Notes: generated by a model not told the origin, from the sequence alone. 64,000 bases of DNA from Lentzea pudingi (GCF_014646255.1 NZ_BMNC01000009.1:198124-262123), one strand, 5' to 3'; shown: positions 49,852 through 59,207, counted from the first letter of the stretch. Made by a program: numbers and translations.

Positions 49852-50709
49852 TTAAGCCAGAAGCCTTGCCACGGCCCAGTCCTGGACCGCGACACCGACC
49901 GACTTGAACACCGTCCGGCCTTCGCGCAGCGGCGGGTTCCCCAGCGCCGCACCGAGTTCGACGAGCGACTCCAGCCGCAGCACACCCGACCGCACCGCGC
50001 GGATGATCTCGCCGGCCTCGCTCAGCGCCGCCTCGACCTGGTCCACGACCACGACCCCGGCGGTCGCCAGCAGTTCCTCCGGCAGCTCCCGCATCACCGG
50101 CCGGTACGAGCCGATCGCGTTGACGTGCACCCGTTCCTTGAGCGCGTCGCACCGGAACAGCGGCACGGTCGACGCCGTCGCACAGCACACGACGTCGGCG
50201 TCCCGCACGGCTTCCTCGGCCTGCGCCGCCACGTCCATCACCGTGCCGGGCAGCTCGTCCTTCAGGCTCTCCAGCAACGCCTCGGCCTTTTTCGCGTCCC
50301 GGTTGAACACGACGAGCTTCTTCAACGGCCGCACCGCGTGCACGGCCCGGACCTGGTCCGCGGCCTGCGCCCCGGCACCGATGAGCGCGAGGTGCGACGC
50401 GTCCTCGTCCGCGAGCAGATCCGTTGCCACACCGACGACAGCGCCCGTGCGCAGGGTCGTGAGCGACACCGCGTCCGTGACGAACTGACCGTCCGGATGC
50501 GAGTACACGACCGTGCCCGCGATCACCGGATCGCGTTCGACCTCGATGCTGACCACCTTGACCGCGGTGGACTTCGTCGGCCGGTGGTGCACCGCCATGA
50601 CGAGGGACCGGCTGTCGCTGAACGCCTGCCGCGGCGGCAGGTCGAACTCCTCCGCGGCCAGCCCGACGAACGCTTCTCGCACGGCCTCGATCGCTGCGGG
50701 CATCGTCAT
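49852..50709 (-). CDS. Ornithine cyclodeaminase / mu-crystallin family protein
   Basis: The 285-residue protein has VKVVSIEVERD, the NAD fold ALIGAGAQAADQVRAVHAV, VVCCATAST, HVNAIGSYRPVMRELP and VVVDQVEAALSEAGEI, which are typical of ornithine cyclodeaminase, alanine dehydrogenase and ketimine reductase relatives. It begins at MTMPAAIEAVREAF, about 15-20 residues shorter at the N-terminus than usual, and no better in-frame start is visible upstream. Substrate specificity cannot be told from sequence. Confidence 0.82.
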   Translation of the reverse strand: MTMPAAIEAVREAFVGLAAEEFDLPPRQAFSDSRSLVMAVHHRPTKSTAVKVVSIEVERDPVIAGTVVYSHPDGQFVTDAVSLTTLRTGAVVGVATDLLADEDASHLALIGAGAQAADQVRAVHAVRPLKKLVVFNRDAKKAEALLESLKDELPGTVMDVAAQAEEAVRDADVVCCATASTVPLFRCDALKERVHVNAIGSYRPVMRELPEELLATAGVVVVDQVEAALSEAGEIIRAVRSGVLRLESLVELGAALGNPPLREGRTVFKSVGVAVQDWAVARLLA

Positions 50710-50728
50710 GGATCCGGATGGTAACGAC

Positions 50729-50890
50729 TCAGCCCGAGCGCTTGACCGCCCCCAGGAACGAGGCCCACGCGCCGGACCCGACCTCGACGTGGGCGGCCGG
50801 TGCCTTGCTGTCCCGGATCCCGACTCCCGCGGCCACTTCGACGCACGCGCTGGCGTTCGCGCTGCGGGTGCTCTTGCGCCACGCGGCCAT
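50729..50890 (-). CDS. DUF397 protein
   Basis: The 53-residue protein MAAWRKSTRSANASACVEVA...SFLGAVKRSG fits the DUF397 family exactly (W-KS-RS, CVEVA, RDSK, W..F). It starts 10 bp after the XRE regulator stop, with GAGGAG upstream. DUF397 proteins are almost always paired with a DUF5753-type XRE regulator in actinomycetes and modulate it, in some cases as a small antagonist. Confidence 0.87.
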   Translation of the reverse strand: MAAWRKSTRSANASACVEVAAGVGIRDSKAPAAHVEVGSGAWASFLGAVKRSG

Positions 50891-50900
50891 CGAGGACTCC

Positions 50901-51731
50901 TCACGTCAGCAACTTCTTGATCAGCTCCTTCGATTGTTCCGCATCCAAGGCGACGGGTTCCAGTCCCTCGACGACCCGCGCGTACGCCTTGACGGCCGCC
51001 GGCGCCTCGATGATGAGACTGGAGTTCTCCGCCTCCAGGAACACGACGTCCTCGTACCTGTCGAACGTCATCAGGTCGAACGACCCGGCCATCCCGGCGT
51101 GCGCACCGGCGTCGAGCGGCACGACCCGGATGACAACACTCGGCCGCGCGGCCAGCGCGGCGAGGTGCTCGAGCTGCCCGCGCATCACCGCGGGCCCGCC
51201 GACCTGGTTCAGCAACACCGCTTCGGGGACGAAGAAGACCGACTTCATCCCGCCGCTGAGCGCCTCCTGCCGCACCGCCCGCGCCGCGACCCGTTCCTCA
51301 CGCTCGTCCGCCGGCGCGTTCACGCACCCGGCGATCACCGCACGCGTGTAGTCCGAGGTCTGCAGCATGCCGTGCAGCAACATCGTCTGCCAGCTGACCA
51401 GTTTCTCGGCCAGCCGCTCGTGCTCGACGAGCGTGCGCGGACTGATGGGCGCACAGGCACCATGCTCCTGCCACCAGCCCCGTACACCCGTACCGGTGAA
51501 GAGCGACAGCAGGTGGTCCCGCTCCGCGGGCGGGGTCCGGCAGGCGCCCAGCAGCAGGGCCAGCTCGAGCTCGTTCGCGCCGCCCTTGCCGTTGATCAGG
51601 TCGGAGAGCTTCGCTTCCTGCCAGCCGACGAGCTCGGCGACCTTGCGCGAGGTCATTCCCGTGGCGGCGACGGCCGCCCGAAGCCCGTCGCCGAACTCAC
51701 GGCCCCTCACAGTGGAGAATCTTTTCGGCAT
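50901..51731 (-). CDS. XRE-family regulator with DUF5753 domain
   Basis: The 276-residue protein has an N-terminal helix-turn-helix (FGDGLRAAVAATGMTSRKVAELVGWQEAKLSDLINGKG) and a DUF5753 domain (GWWQEHG, VSWQTMLLHGMLQTSDYTRAVI, VIRVVPLDAGAHAGMAGSFDLMTF). It pairs with the DUF397 gene. The start MPKRFSTVRG is chosen by family alignment. It is divergent from two small ORFs. Confidence 0.88.
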   Translation of the reverse strand: MPKRFSTVRGREFGDGLRAAVAATGMTSRKVAELVGWQEAKLSDLINGKGGANELELALLLGACRTPPAERDHLLSLFTGTGVRGWWQEHGACAPISPRTLVEHERLAEKLVSWQTMLLHGMLQTSDYTRAVIAGCVNAPADEREERVAARAVRQEALSGGMKSVFFVPEAVLLNQVGGPAVMRGQLEHLAALAARPSVVIRVVPLDAGAHAGMAGSFDLMTFDRYEDVVFLEAENSSLIIEAPAAVKAYARVVEGLEPVALDAEQSKELIKKLLT

Positions 51732-51774
51732 GGCGAGAACCGTAAACCCATTCCCGGACGCTCCGGAACATTTG

Positions 51775-52047
51775 ATGCCAACACAACCCAAAAGGGCGGT
51801 GGCTTGGAGCAGCTCCAAGTTGAAGAATAATTCCGTGAAGTTCCGATGGTTGCCCCACGAGGGGCTGCGACACGCAATCTCCGGCGAGCCGGCCAGGGGG
51901 CGGCTCATCGAGAGTCTGTGCGGCGATCCCTTTGTCCCGCAAGAGCTGGACCTGTGGACGAACAAGAACGTGTGGCCGACGTGCCCGGACTGCGACGGCA
52001 TCTGGCGAGAGAGCGAGGGGATTCTCCCATGGCCGCGGAAATCCTGA
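51775..52047 (+). CDS. Small Cys-containing protein (zinc-finger-like)
   Basis: The 90-residue protein (or 70 if it starts at the GTG at 51835) has VKFRWLPHEGLRHAI, ESLCGDPFV and WPTCPDCDGIWRE, giving His and three Cys that could bind zinc. It is similar in layout to small actinomycete proteins placed opposite XRE/DUF397 genes. The next gene starts within its last 20 bases. Function is unknown. It may belong to the XRE regulon. Confidence 0.6.
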   Translation: MPTQPKRAVAWSSSKLKNNSVKFRWLPHEGLRHAISGEPARGRLIESLCGDPFVPQELDLWTNKNVWPTCPDCDGIWRESEGILPWPRKS

Positions 52048-52274
52048 CCGAAGACCTGCTGCGCATATCTCTTCAGCGCCTCTCGCGTGAGGTGGTGAAG
52101 ACTTATCCACAGTTCGGCGAGCTGCTCGCGCAGAACATGCTGCGCACCTGCGGGTTGATTCCCGACCTGGAGCGGGCGGAGCATTATCGGGAGCTGGGGA
52201 CGTTGCTCACCGACCTCGGCCGGCTCTACCACGCCGAGGCCGACTTGCTGAGCACGGTGGAGTCACCGGACTGA
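52029..52274 (+). CDS. Small helical protein, unknown function
   Basis: The 81-residue protein (MAAEILTEDLLRISLQRLSREV...HYRELGTLLTDLGRLYHAEADLL) is acidic and predicted all-helical. Its start overlaps the previous gene by 19 bp, so the two are translated together. I recognise no family. Confidence 0.55.
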   Translation: MAAEILTEDLLRISLQRLSREVVKTYPQFGELLAQNMLRTCGLIPDLERAEHYRELGTLLTDLGRLYHAEADLLSTVESPD

Positions 52275-52551
52275 GGCAGGGTCGGTCGAGCTGGCTGCGC
52301 GCCAGCGCCGCACGAAAGCCGTCCACGTAGGGAAGAGCACCCGACGTCGATGGTGGTACGTGCGTTTGAGGGCGTCTCTCAGTTCGTCCTTGACCTTGGC
52401 TGGGATGACGATCGCGCAGAACGGCAACCTGACTGGGAGCAAGGCGCTCAAACACCACCTCGATACCCCATCCGTGAGAGAGCCAGCCGCCGAAAGCGGG
52501 AATCTTCACAGGTCCACCAGACTTCCACGCTGCCCCACATCACGCCGCTCC
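52275..52551 (-). pseudogene. Possible remnant of an FRG-domain gene
   Basis: No intact gene lies in this 277-bp stretch. A minus-strand fragment (about 52290-52430) reads CAIVIPAKVKDELRDALKRT and then VLFPTWTAFVRRW. This resembles the C-terminal end of FRG-domain proteins (IPaxxKxEI...L......LFPDLxGLa). Upstream the similarity breaks between frames. It may be the decayed tail of such a gene, or chance. Confidence 0.3.
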
Positions 52552-52552
52552 C

Positions 52553-53395
52553 CTACGACATCACCACCGCACGTCCGCCGGTGTCGAACTCGTGCGCCAG
52601 CGTCCGCAACGGCTGCCCACCAGCAGCCCAAGCGGCCGTCCAGGTCAGGCACTCGGCCGCCCCGTTCCCGCCGCGCTCCACCAGATCCACCCCGATCGAG
52701 TCGAGCCACTCCCAGGACGTGCCGCCGATCCCGGCCAGGAACGACTCGTCCCACGACCGCACCAACTCGCGCACCGACCCCTCGGCACGTGCCCGAGCGT
52801 TGACCGACCGGATCCACTCCTGCCGCTCCTCCTCCGACAGCACCACCCCGGTCTCGGGCTCGCGGAACCCCGGCAGGTCGTGCGCCAACCCACCCGACCC
52901 GACGTACAGGACCCGCCGGTCCGCGAAGAACTCCCCCACCCGACGCCCCAACGAAGCCGCACGCCGGAACGTCGCGTGCGGCGGGGAGGCGCAGTTGACG
53001 AAGACCGGCAGCACCGGCTTGGCGGAGATCGAGCCCAGCAGGTCCCGAGTCGTGTGCCCAAAAGCGTGGTCCAGGGCGGCCGAGTAGGCGGTGGCGATGT
53101 CGAACTCGCCCTCCACCAGGTCCGCGACCAACGCGCGTCCCAGCGAGGAAGGCACGTCGTAGGTCCCGACCGGCCCGGCGACGTCGCCCTGCGCGGTGGC
53201 CGACAGCACCACCGCGAAGGTCGGCACCACGGCGCGGAAGGCGCGGCGGTGGTCCGTGCCGAAGAAGACCACGAGTTCCGGGTCGAACGACGCGACGGCG
53301 TCACGGGCGGAGGCGATCGCCTCGCGCACGGGGCCGAAGGGCGCGCTCGGCAGGGTGATCAGGTGGGAGGCGCAGACCGTTAGGCGGTTCTTCAC
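52553..53395 (-). CDS. LigB-family ring-cleavage dioxygenase (MhpB-like)
   Basis: The 280-residue protein aligns in order with 2,3-dihydroxyphenylpropionate 1,2-dioxygenase: ASHLITLPSAP for the N-terminal SHSP region, ELVVFFGTDHRRAF for the metal His, ALDHAFGHTTRDLLG, KPVLPVFVNCASPP and VLYVGSGGLAHDLPG. It would open a catechol ring next to a hydroxyl, using Fe(II). It is shorter than MhpB (314) and departs from SHSP, so its substrate may differ. No other ring-degradation gene adjoins it. Confidence 0.8.
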   Translation of the reverse strand: MKNRLTVCASHLITLPSAPFGPVREAIASARDAVASFDPELVVFFGTDHRRAFRAVVPTFAVVLSATAQGDVAGPVGTYDVPSSLGRALVADLVEGEFDIATAYSAALDHAFGHTTRDLLGSISAKPVLPVFVNCASPPHATFRRAASLGRRVGEFFADRRVLYVGSGGLAHDLPGFREPETGVVLSEEERQEWIRSVNARARAEGSVRELVRSWDESFLAGIGGTSWEWLDSIGVDLVERGGNGAAECLTWTAAWAAGGQPLRTLAHEFDTGGRAVVMS

Positions 53396-53418
53396 CGGAC
53401 CAGTCTAAGTTTCGGGGC

Positions 53419-56400
53419 GTGACGAGACGTGCACTTGCGGTGATCATCGCCGCCGCCCTCCTTGCGCCTGTTCACCCCGTTCGGGCCGAAGGCCGCATCG
53501 AGACCGAACGGATCGAGAGACCCGTTGCTCCGGGCGTCACGCACAGCTCGTTCGACTGGTATGAGGAAGACGGATGGGTTCGCGGGGACGCGCTGAAGGT
53601 CGACCTCACGCAAGCGCGGGTCGGGTACGTCGATCCCGGCACGGTGGCGCAGGCGGTGCCGCTCTCGCAACAGGCGAAAACGGCCGTCGCGGCCATCAAC
53701 GGGGACTTCTTCGACATCGACAACTCCAACGCGCCCGAGGGCGTCGGCATCCAGGACGGCCGGACGCGGAAGTCGGGCGAAGGCAGGGCGATCGGCATCG
53801 ACGCGGCCGGCGTGGGCAGCGTCATGGAGACGTTCTTCGAAGGCACGCTCAACGGCACGCACGAGTTGACGCAGCTCAACAGCGCGCGGATCGACGTGGA
53901 CGGCATCGGCGTCTTCAACCCGTTGTGGGGCACGTACAGCAGAGCGCGCGCTACGCAAGGTGCGGCCAACACCGCCGAGGTGCTCGTCAAGGACGACGTC
54001 GTCCAGAGCGTCGGCAGTCCGAGCGACCGGCCCGTCGAGGGGTACGCGCTGGTCGGCCGCGACAAGGGTGCCGACGTCCTCAAGGCCCTCAGGCCGGGTG
54101 ACAAAGCAAAAGTCAGCTACCGGAGCCGCACCAGCGATGGCAGCGAGCCGCGCACGGCCATCGGCGGGCGGCAACTCCTGGTCGAGAACGGCCGGAACGT
54201 CGCACCGGCGGACCCGGTGCACCCGCGCACCGCGGTCGGCTTCTCGCGGGACGGCAAGAAGATGGTGATGCTGACCGTCGACGGACGGCAGGGGCTCCAC
54301 CTGCCGGGCCTGAGCCTGAGGGACCTCGCCGACGCCATGATCGGACTCGGCGCGCACAACGCCCTCAACCTCGACGGCGGCGGCTCGTCGACCATGCTCG
54401 TGCGCGAACCCGGCACCACCGCGCTCACCCTGGCCAACACGCCGTCCGACGGCGGCGAACGCCCGGTCCCCAACGGTCTCGCGCTCTACGCGCCGCGAGG
54501 CACCGGCCGGCTCACCGGCTTCGACGTGCGGACGGCGGACCAGCGCGTCTTCCCCGGCATGACGCGCAGGATGACGGTCCGCGGCCACGACGAGACGTTC
54601 GGACCGGCCACCGACAACGCGCACGTCACGCGCGCGACCGGCGGCTGGGCCATCGGTGACACGTTCCACGCGGCACACCGCGAGGGGCCGGCGTCGTTCA
54701 CCGCCTCCCAGGGCCTCACGACCGCGACGGGGAAACTCACCGTGCTGGGTGCGCTCACCCGGCTCGCGGCCGAGACCCGTGTCAGCCTGGCCGAGAACGA
54801 GCACAAGCCCTTGCGGGTCAACGGCGTCGACGCCGGGGGGTTCAGCGCGCCGATCGAACGGGCCGACCTCGACCTGAGCTACGACCGGAACGTCGTCGAG
54901 GTGACCCCGGACCTGCGGATCAGGGCGATCAGGCCCGGCGCCACCACGATCACGGCACGGGCGCAGGGCAAAGAGGCGCGGACAGCGGTCACGGTCGGGG
55001 TGACCGACCGGGTGGTCGCCGGGTTCGACGACGCTCCACAGTGGACGTTCGGGTCCGCCAGGGCGACCGGGAGGGTGGAACCGGCACCGGACGGCCACAC
55101 CGGCCCAGGTCTGAAGCTCAGCTACGACTTCACCCAGTCGACCGGCACGCGCACCGCCTACGCCGTCCCACCCGAGCCGATTCACGTAGAGGGACAACCA
55201 CTGGGACTCTCCGCCTGGGTCAACGGCAACGCCCAGGGCGAGTGGACCGCCTTCACCGTCAGGGACGCGACAGGACAGTCCCGGTCGCTCTACGGCCCGC
55301 ACGTCACCTGGACCGGCTGGCAGCGGATCGACGTCGCGGTCCCGCCGGAACTGAGGTTCCCGATCCAGGTCACCAGGATCTACGCGATCGAGACCAAGGC
55401 CGACCGCTCCTACCGGGGCGAGGTGGTCGTCGACGACATCGTCGCGAGGGTCCCGCCCGAGATCACCCTGCCGCCCGCTCCGGACCTGCGCGAGGACGTG
55501 ATCGGCCGGGCGGAGGGCTGGAAGTTCGCGGTCATGTCCGACGCCCAGTTCGTGGCGCGCGCCCCGGACAGCGACCTCGTCCGGTCCGCCCGCCGCACGC
55601 TGAGGGAGATCAAGGCGTCCGGAGCCGAGTTCGTGGTCGTCAACGGTGACCTCGTGGACGAGGGGTCCCCGGCGGACCTGGCGCTCGCCCGCAGGATCCT
55701 GACCGAGGAGCTCGGGGACTTCCCCTGGTACTACGTGCCGGGCAACCACGAGATCATGGGGCCGGGCACTACCGAGAACTTCCGCCGCGAGTTCGGCGCC
55801 ACCCACCGCACGTTCGACCACAAGGGCACGAGGTTCGTGCTGCTCGACTCGTCGACCGGGACGCTCCGCGGCGGCGGGCTCGAGCAGGTGGAGATGCTCC
55901 GCGACGCGTTGCGCACAGCCGAAGGCCAGGCGGTCGTGCTGATGCACCACCCGCCGCGCGACCCCACGCCCGCGCGCACGAGCCAGCTCGCCGACCCGCT
56001 GGAAGCGTCCTATCTCGAACGGCTCCTGTCCGAACGGGACGAACCGACGGCGTTCATCGGCGGGCACGTCGGCGGGTTCTTCGCGTCCACTGTGGACGGC
56101 GTGCCGCAGGTGGTCAACGGCAACTCCGGCAAGGCACCCGCGGAGGCCGGCGGGTTCACCGGCTGGACGCTCGTCGGCGTGACCGGGAACGGCATCAGGG
56201 CCGAGATCCGGCCGCACGTGGACGCACTCGGACTCCGGCCACCGGCGACGTTGCGGCCCGGCACGGTGGAAACGCTTGCGGCGACGGTGAAACAGGGATC
56301 GAGGTCGGTGCCGGTGCGTTATCCGATGGGCGCGGTGTGGGAAGGGTCACGTGGTGTGCACGTCGGCGCCGAGTCCGGGATCCGGCCGTGGCACGTCGCT

Positions 56401-56523
56401 CGGCTCGAACCGGACAGCGGCGTCCTCACCGGGATCAGGCCTGGTCAGGCGAAGATCTCGGTCACGGTCAACGGCGCGACGAGCAGCGCGGACGTGCGCG
56501 TCGAGGCGGCGGGGAGCCCGTGA
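53419..56523 (+). CDS. Secreted phosphodiester glycosidase (NAGPA-like) fused to a metallophosphoesterase
   Basis: The 1034-residue exported protein has a signal peptide to about residue 23. A NAGPA-type phosphodiester glycosidase domain (about 60-355) includes AAINGDFFDI, TAIGGRQLLVENG and ALNLDGGGSSTMLV. Beta-sandwich domains follow (about 370-530), then a carbohydrate-binding-like region and a calcineurin-like phosphoesterase (about 695-910) with VVNGDLVDEG, YYVPGNHEIM and VVLMHHPPRD. Two metal ligands deviate: MSDAQFV for D-x-H and GGHVGGFF for GHxH. It may strip phospho-sugar modifications or degrade phosphodiester-linked wall polymers outside the cell. Confidence 0.85.
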   Translation: MTRRALAVIIAAALLAPVHPVRAEGRIETERIERPVAPGVTHSSFDWYEEDGWVRGDALKVDLTQARVGYVDPGTVAQAVPLSQQAKTAVAAINGDFFDIDNSNAPEGVGIQDGRTRKSGEGRAIGIDAAGVGSVMETFFEGTLNGTHELTQLNSARIDVDGIGVFNPLWGTYSRARATQGAANTAEVLVKDDVVQSVGSPSDRPVEGYALVGRDKGADVLKALRPGDKAKVSYRSRTSDGSEPRTAIGGRQLLVENGRNVAPADPVHPRTAVGFSRDGKKMVMLTVDGRQGLHLPGLSLRDLADAMIGLGAHNALNLDGGGSSTMLVREPGTTALTLANTPSDGGERPVPNGLALYAPRGTGRLTGFDVRTADQRVFPGMTRRMTVRGHDETFGPATDNAHVTRATGGWAIGDTFHAAHREGPASFTASQGLTTATGKLTVLGALTRLAAETRVSLAENEHKPLRVNGVDAGGFSAPIERADLDLSYDRNVVEVTPDLRIRAIRPGATTITARAQGKEARTAVTVGVTDRVVAGFDDAPQWTFGSARATGRVEPAPDGHTGPGLKLSYDFTQSTGTRTAYAVPPEPIHVEGQPLGLSAWVNGNAQGEWTAFTVRDATGQSRSLYGPHVTWTGWQRIDVAVPPELRFPIQVTRIYAIETKADRSYRGEVVVDDIVARVPPEITLPPAPDLREDVIGRAEGWKFAVMSDAQFVARAPDSDLVRSARRTLREIKASGAEFVVVNGDLVDEGSPADLALARRILTEELGDFPWYYVPGNHEIMGPGTTENFRREFGATHRTFDHKGTRFVLLDSSTGTLRGGGLEQVEMLRDALRTAEGQAVVLMHHPPRDPTPARTSQLADPLEASYLERLLSERDEPTAFIGGHVGGFFASTVDGVPQVVNGNSGKAPAEAGGFTGWTLVGVTGNGIRAEIRPHVDALGLRPPATLRPGTVETLAATVKQGSRSVPVRYPMGAVWEGSRGVHVGAESGIRPWHVARLEPDSGVLTGIRPGQAKISVTVNGATSSADVRVEAAGSP

Positions 56524-56571
56524 GCTGGTCTGGGTGAGTGCGATGCGAGGCGGTGGGGGAAGATACTCCCC

Positions 56572-58233
56572 ATGACCACCGCCGACAACGGTTTCGCCGA
56601 CCTGGGGCTGCGCTCCGACATCCTCAACGCACTCACCACGCTGGGCTACGAGGAGCCGACGCCGATCCAGAGCGAAGCGATCCCGCCCCTGCTCGCGGGC
56701 AACGACCTGCTGGGCCAGGCGGCCACCGGCACGGGCAAGACGGCGGCGTTCGCGCTGCCGCTGCTCGAGCGCATCGCCGACCGGATCGGCAAGGCCGAGA
56801 AGCCGCTGGCTCTCGTGCTCGCACCGACCCGTGAACTGGCCGTGCAGGTGTCCGAGGCAGTGCACCGCTACGGCCGCCACATGGGCACCCGCGTGCTCCC
56901 GATCTACGGCGGCCAGCCGATCGGCCGTCAGCTGCGCGAACTGTCCCGCGGCGTCGACGTGGTGGTCGCGACCCCGGGCCGCGCCATCGACCACCTCCAG
57001 CGCGGCACGTTGCAGCTGAGCGACCTGCAGGTCGTCGTGCTCGACGAGGCCGACGAGATGCTCGACATGGGCTTCGCGGAGGACATCGACGCGATCCTGT
57101 CCGAGACGCCGGCCGACCGGCAGACCGTGCTGTTCTCGGCCACGATGCCGCCGCGCATCGACCGCATGGCCAAGAGCCACCTGCGCGAGCCGGTGCTGAT
57201 CCAGATCGAGCGCGAGAAGACCGAGCCGGGCGAGGCCCCGCGCGTCCGGCAGACCGCGTACCTGGTGCGCCGCGAGCACAAGCCCGCCGCCCTCGGCCGC
57301 GTGCTCGACGTCGAGTCGCCGACCGCCGCCGTCGTCTTCTGCCGCACCCGCGACGAGGTCGACCAGCTCACCGAGACCCTCAACGGCCGCGGCTACCGCG
57401 CCGAGTCGCTGCACGGCGGCATCAGCCAGGAGCAGCGCGACCGCGTCATGTCGCGCCTGCGCTCGGGCACCGCCGACCTGCTGGTGGCCACCGACGTCGC
57501 CGCCCGCGGCCTCGACATCGAGCAGCTCACGCACGTCGTGAACTACAACGTGCCGTCCGCCCCCGAGGCGTACACGCACCGCATCGGCCGCGTGGGCCGC
57601 GCCGGCCGCGAGGGCGTCGCGATCACCCTGGTCGAGCCGCGCGAGAACTCGATGCTCAAGACGATCGAGCGCGTCACCAAGACCAGGATCCCGGTCGAGA
57701 AGGTGCCGACGGTCGCCGACCTGCGCGCCCGCCAGCTGGAGCTGACCCGCTCGTCGCTGCACGAGTCGCTGCTCGAGGACGACCTGTCGCGCTTCCGCGT
57801 CGTAGTCGAGACGCTGGCCGACGAGTTCGACGTCATGGAGATCGCGCTCGCCGCGGTCAAGCTCGCCCACGAGGCCTCCGGTGCCGCCGCCGACGAGGAG
57901 GAGATCCCGGAGGTCCGCCCGCGCGAGGACCGTCCGCGCCGCGACGGTGCCCCCGCGGGCCCGCGCCGCGAGCGCCGTGGCCCGTCCGAGGGCATGACCA
58001 GGCTGTTCCTGGGCGCCGGTCGTTCGTCGGGCATCCGCCCGCAGGACATCGTCGGCGCGCTCACCGGCGAGACGAACCTGAAGGGCCGCGACATCGGCGC
58101 GATCGAGATCGCCGACCGCTTCTCCCTGGTCGAGGTGCCGGGCGACGCCGCGAACAACGTGATCGAGCAGCTGCGCGACGCCACGATCAAGGGCAAGCGC
58201 GTGACGATCCGCCGGGAGCGCCAGCCCCGCTAG
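56572..58233 (+). CDS. deaD: DEAD-box ATP-dependent RNA helicase
   Basis: The 553-residue helicase has all core motifs: Q motif EPTPIQSEAIP, ATGTGKTAAF, PTRELA, TPGR, LDEADEML, FSATMP, FCRTRDEV, VATDVAARGLD and HRIGRVGRAG. A charged linker (about 445-475) leads to a C-terminal DbpA-type RNA-binding domain (MTRLFLGAGRSSGIRPQDIVGALTGE). This is the CsdA/DeaD architecture, active in ribosome assembly and cold adaptation. A terminator follows. Confidence 0.95.
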   Translation: MTTADNGFADLGLRSDILNALTTLGYEEPTPIQSEAIPPLLAGNDLLGQAATGTGKTAAFALPLLERIADRIGKAEKPLALVLAPTRELAVQVSEAVHRYGRHMGTRVLPIYGGQPIGRQLRELSRGVDVVVATPGRAIDHLQRGTLQLSDLQVVVLDEADEMLDMGFAEDIDAILSETPADRQTVLFSATMPPRIDRMAKSHLREPVLIQIEREKTEPGEAPRVRQTAYLVRREHKPAALGRVLDVESPTAAVVFCRTRDEVDQLTETLNGRGYRAESLHGGISQEQRDRVMSRLRSGTADLLVATDVAARGLDIEQLTHVVNYNVPSAPEAYTHRIGRVGRAGREGVAITLVEPRENSMLKTIERVTKTRIPVEKVPTVADLRARQLELTRSSLHESLLEDDLSRFRVVVETLADEFDVMEIALAAVKLAHEASGAAADEEEIPEVRPREDRPRRDGAPAGPRRERRGPSEGMTRLFLGAGRSSGIRPQDIVGALTGETNLKGRDIGAIEIADRFSLVEVPGDAANNVIEQLRDATIKGKRVTIRRERQPR

Positions 58234-58248
58234 TCCCCGCACGAAGAC

Positions 58249-58278
58249 GGCCCTCTCCGGAAGCGTCCGGAGGGGGCC
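58249..58278 (+). terminator. Hairpin terminator after deaD
   Basis: GGCCCTCTCCGG (58249-58260) and CCGGAGGGGGCC (58267-58278) form a 12-bp stem with one G-T pair and a 6-nt loop. It lies between convergent genes and may serve both. Confidence 0.7.
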
Positions 58279-58285
58279 GCTCTCG

Positions 58286-59023
58286 TCAGGGTTTGCGAGC
58301 CTCGACGAGGAACCGCGTCGAGGTGCTCACGAACTCCCCGTGTTCCTGGATGTGCGCGTGCATGTCCAGAAGCCGGTCCCGATACCCGTCCACGGTGAAA
58401 CCCGGCACGGTCCACAACACCTTGCGCAAGAAGTGCACCACCGCGCCGACGTCGAAGAACGCCACCCGCAACGCCACGGGTTCCAGCCGCAGCACCTCCA
58501 GCCCAGCGGCCTCGGCCCCCGCACGGGCGGCAGCGACACCCCGAGCCTCACTCACCGGCTGCGGCCCCATCATGAAATCCGTGAGCTCCCGGTTCGTCCC
58601 GGCCCCGATCTGCTGCGAGAAGTAGGTCCCGCCGGACCGCAGCACCCGCGCGATCTCGCCCCACGGCGTCACGACGGGATGCCGGGAGATCACGAGGTCG
58701 AACGCGGAAGCCCGGAAAGGCAGCGGCCCGGCATCCGGCGCGCGCACCACGAATGGCAGGTTCTTCGACGCCACCAGTGCGTTCGGCGGCCACGACTCGG
58801 CGGCGGCCATCACCGGCGGCAGGACGGGAGCCGACGCCGTCACCTCTCCCCCGCCGGTCTGCAGGTCCAGAGCCGATGAGACCGCTCCCAGCCGTGCGGC
58901 GATCAAGGACGCGTAGCCCCACGGCGGGCGTTCCTCGGTGGCGCGGCCCTCGAACCAGGAGAAGTCCCACCCGTCCAACGGCACGGCCGCGCCCTCGGCC
59001 ACCAGTTCCTCGAAAGTCCCCAT
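58286..59023 (-). CDS. SAM-dependent methyltransferase (class I)
   Basis: The 245-residue protein starts at MGTFEELVAEG. SSALDLQTGGGEV is the glycine-rich SAM loop, SAFDLVISRHPV corresponds to the second acidic strand region, and EIARVLRSGGTYFSQQIG is the typical post-motif segment. It is a Methyltransf_11-like enzyme of actinomycetes with unknown substrate. A longer frame upstream lacks support. Confidence 0.82.
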   Translation of the reverse strand: MGTFEELVAEGAAVPLDGWDFSWFEGRATEERPPWGYASLIAARLGAVSSALDLQTGGGEVTASAPVLPPVMAAAESWPPNALVASKNLPFVVRAPDAGPLPFRASAFDLVISRHPVVTPWGEIARVLRSGGTYFSQQIGAGTNRELTDFMMGPQPVSEARGVAAARAGAEAAGLEVLRLEPVALRVAFFDVGAVVHFLRKVLWTVPGFTVDGYRDRLLDMHAHIQEHGEFVSTSTRFLVEARKP

Positions 59024-59154
59024 GGGCAGGAATGCCACCACAAGCGCCAGAAACCGGCCACCGAGAATGGCGGCACCTGCCCTGGGCGCAGAGACGCCGC
59101 GTCCCTGGTTCGTCTCGCGCACGGCGGGGCAGGTGCCGCAGGGGGTTACAACGA

Positions 59155-59207
59155 CCGAACGGCCGTGCGGTTACGCCCTAAGGCGCAACACAAGCACGAC
59201 CGTTCGG
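59155..59207 (-). terminator. Extended hairpin after the subtilisin gene
   Basis: CCGAACGGCCGTGC (59155-59168) and GCACGACCGTTCGG (59194-59207) pair with one mismatch. The interior (GGTTACGCC/GGCGCAAC) pairs further, giving an arm of over 20 bp. It lies 34 nt beyond the subtilisin stop in its direction of transcription. Confidence 0.6.
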
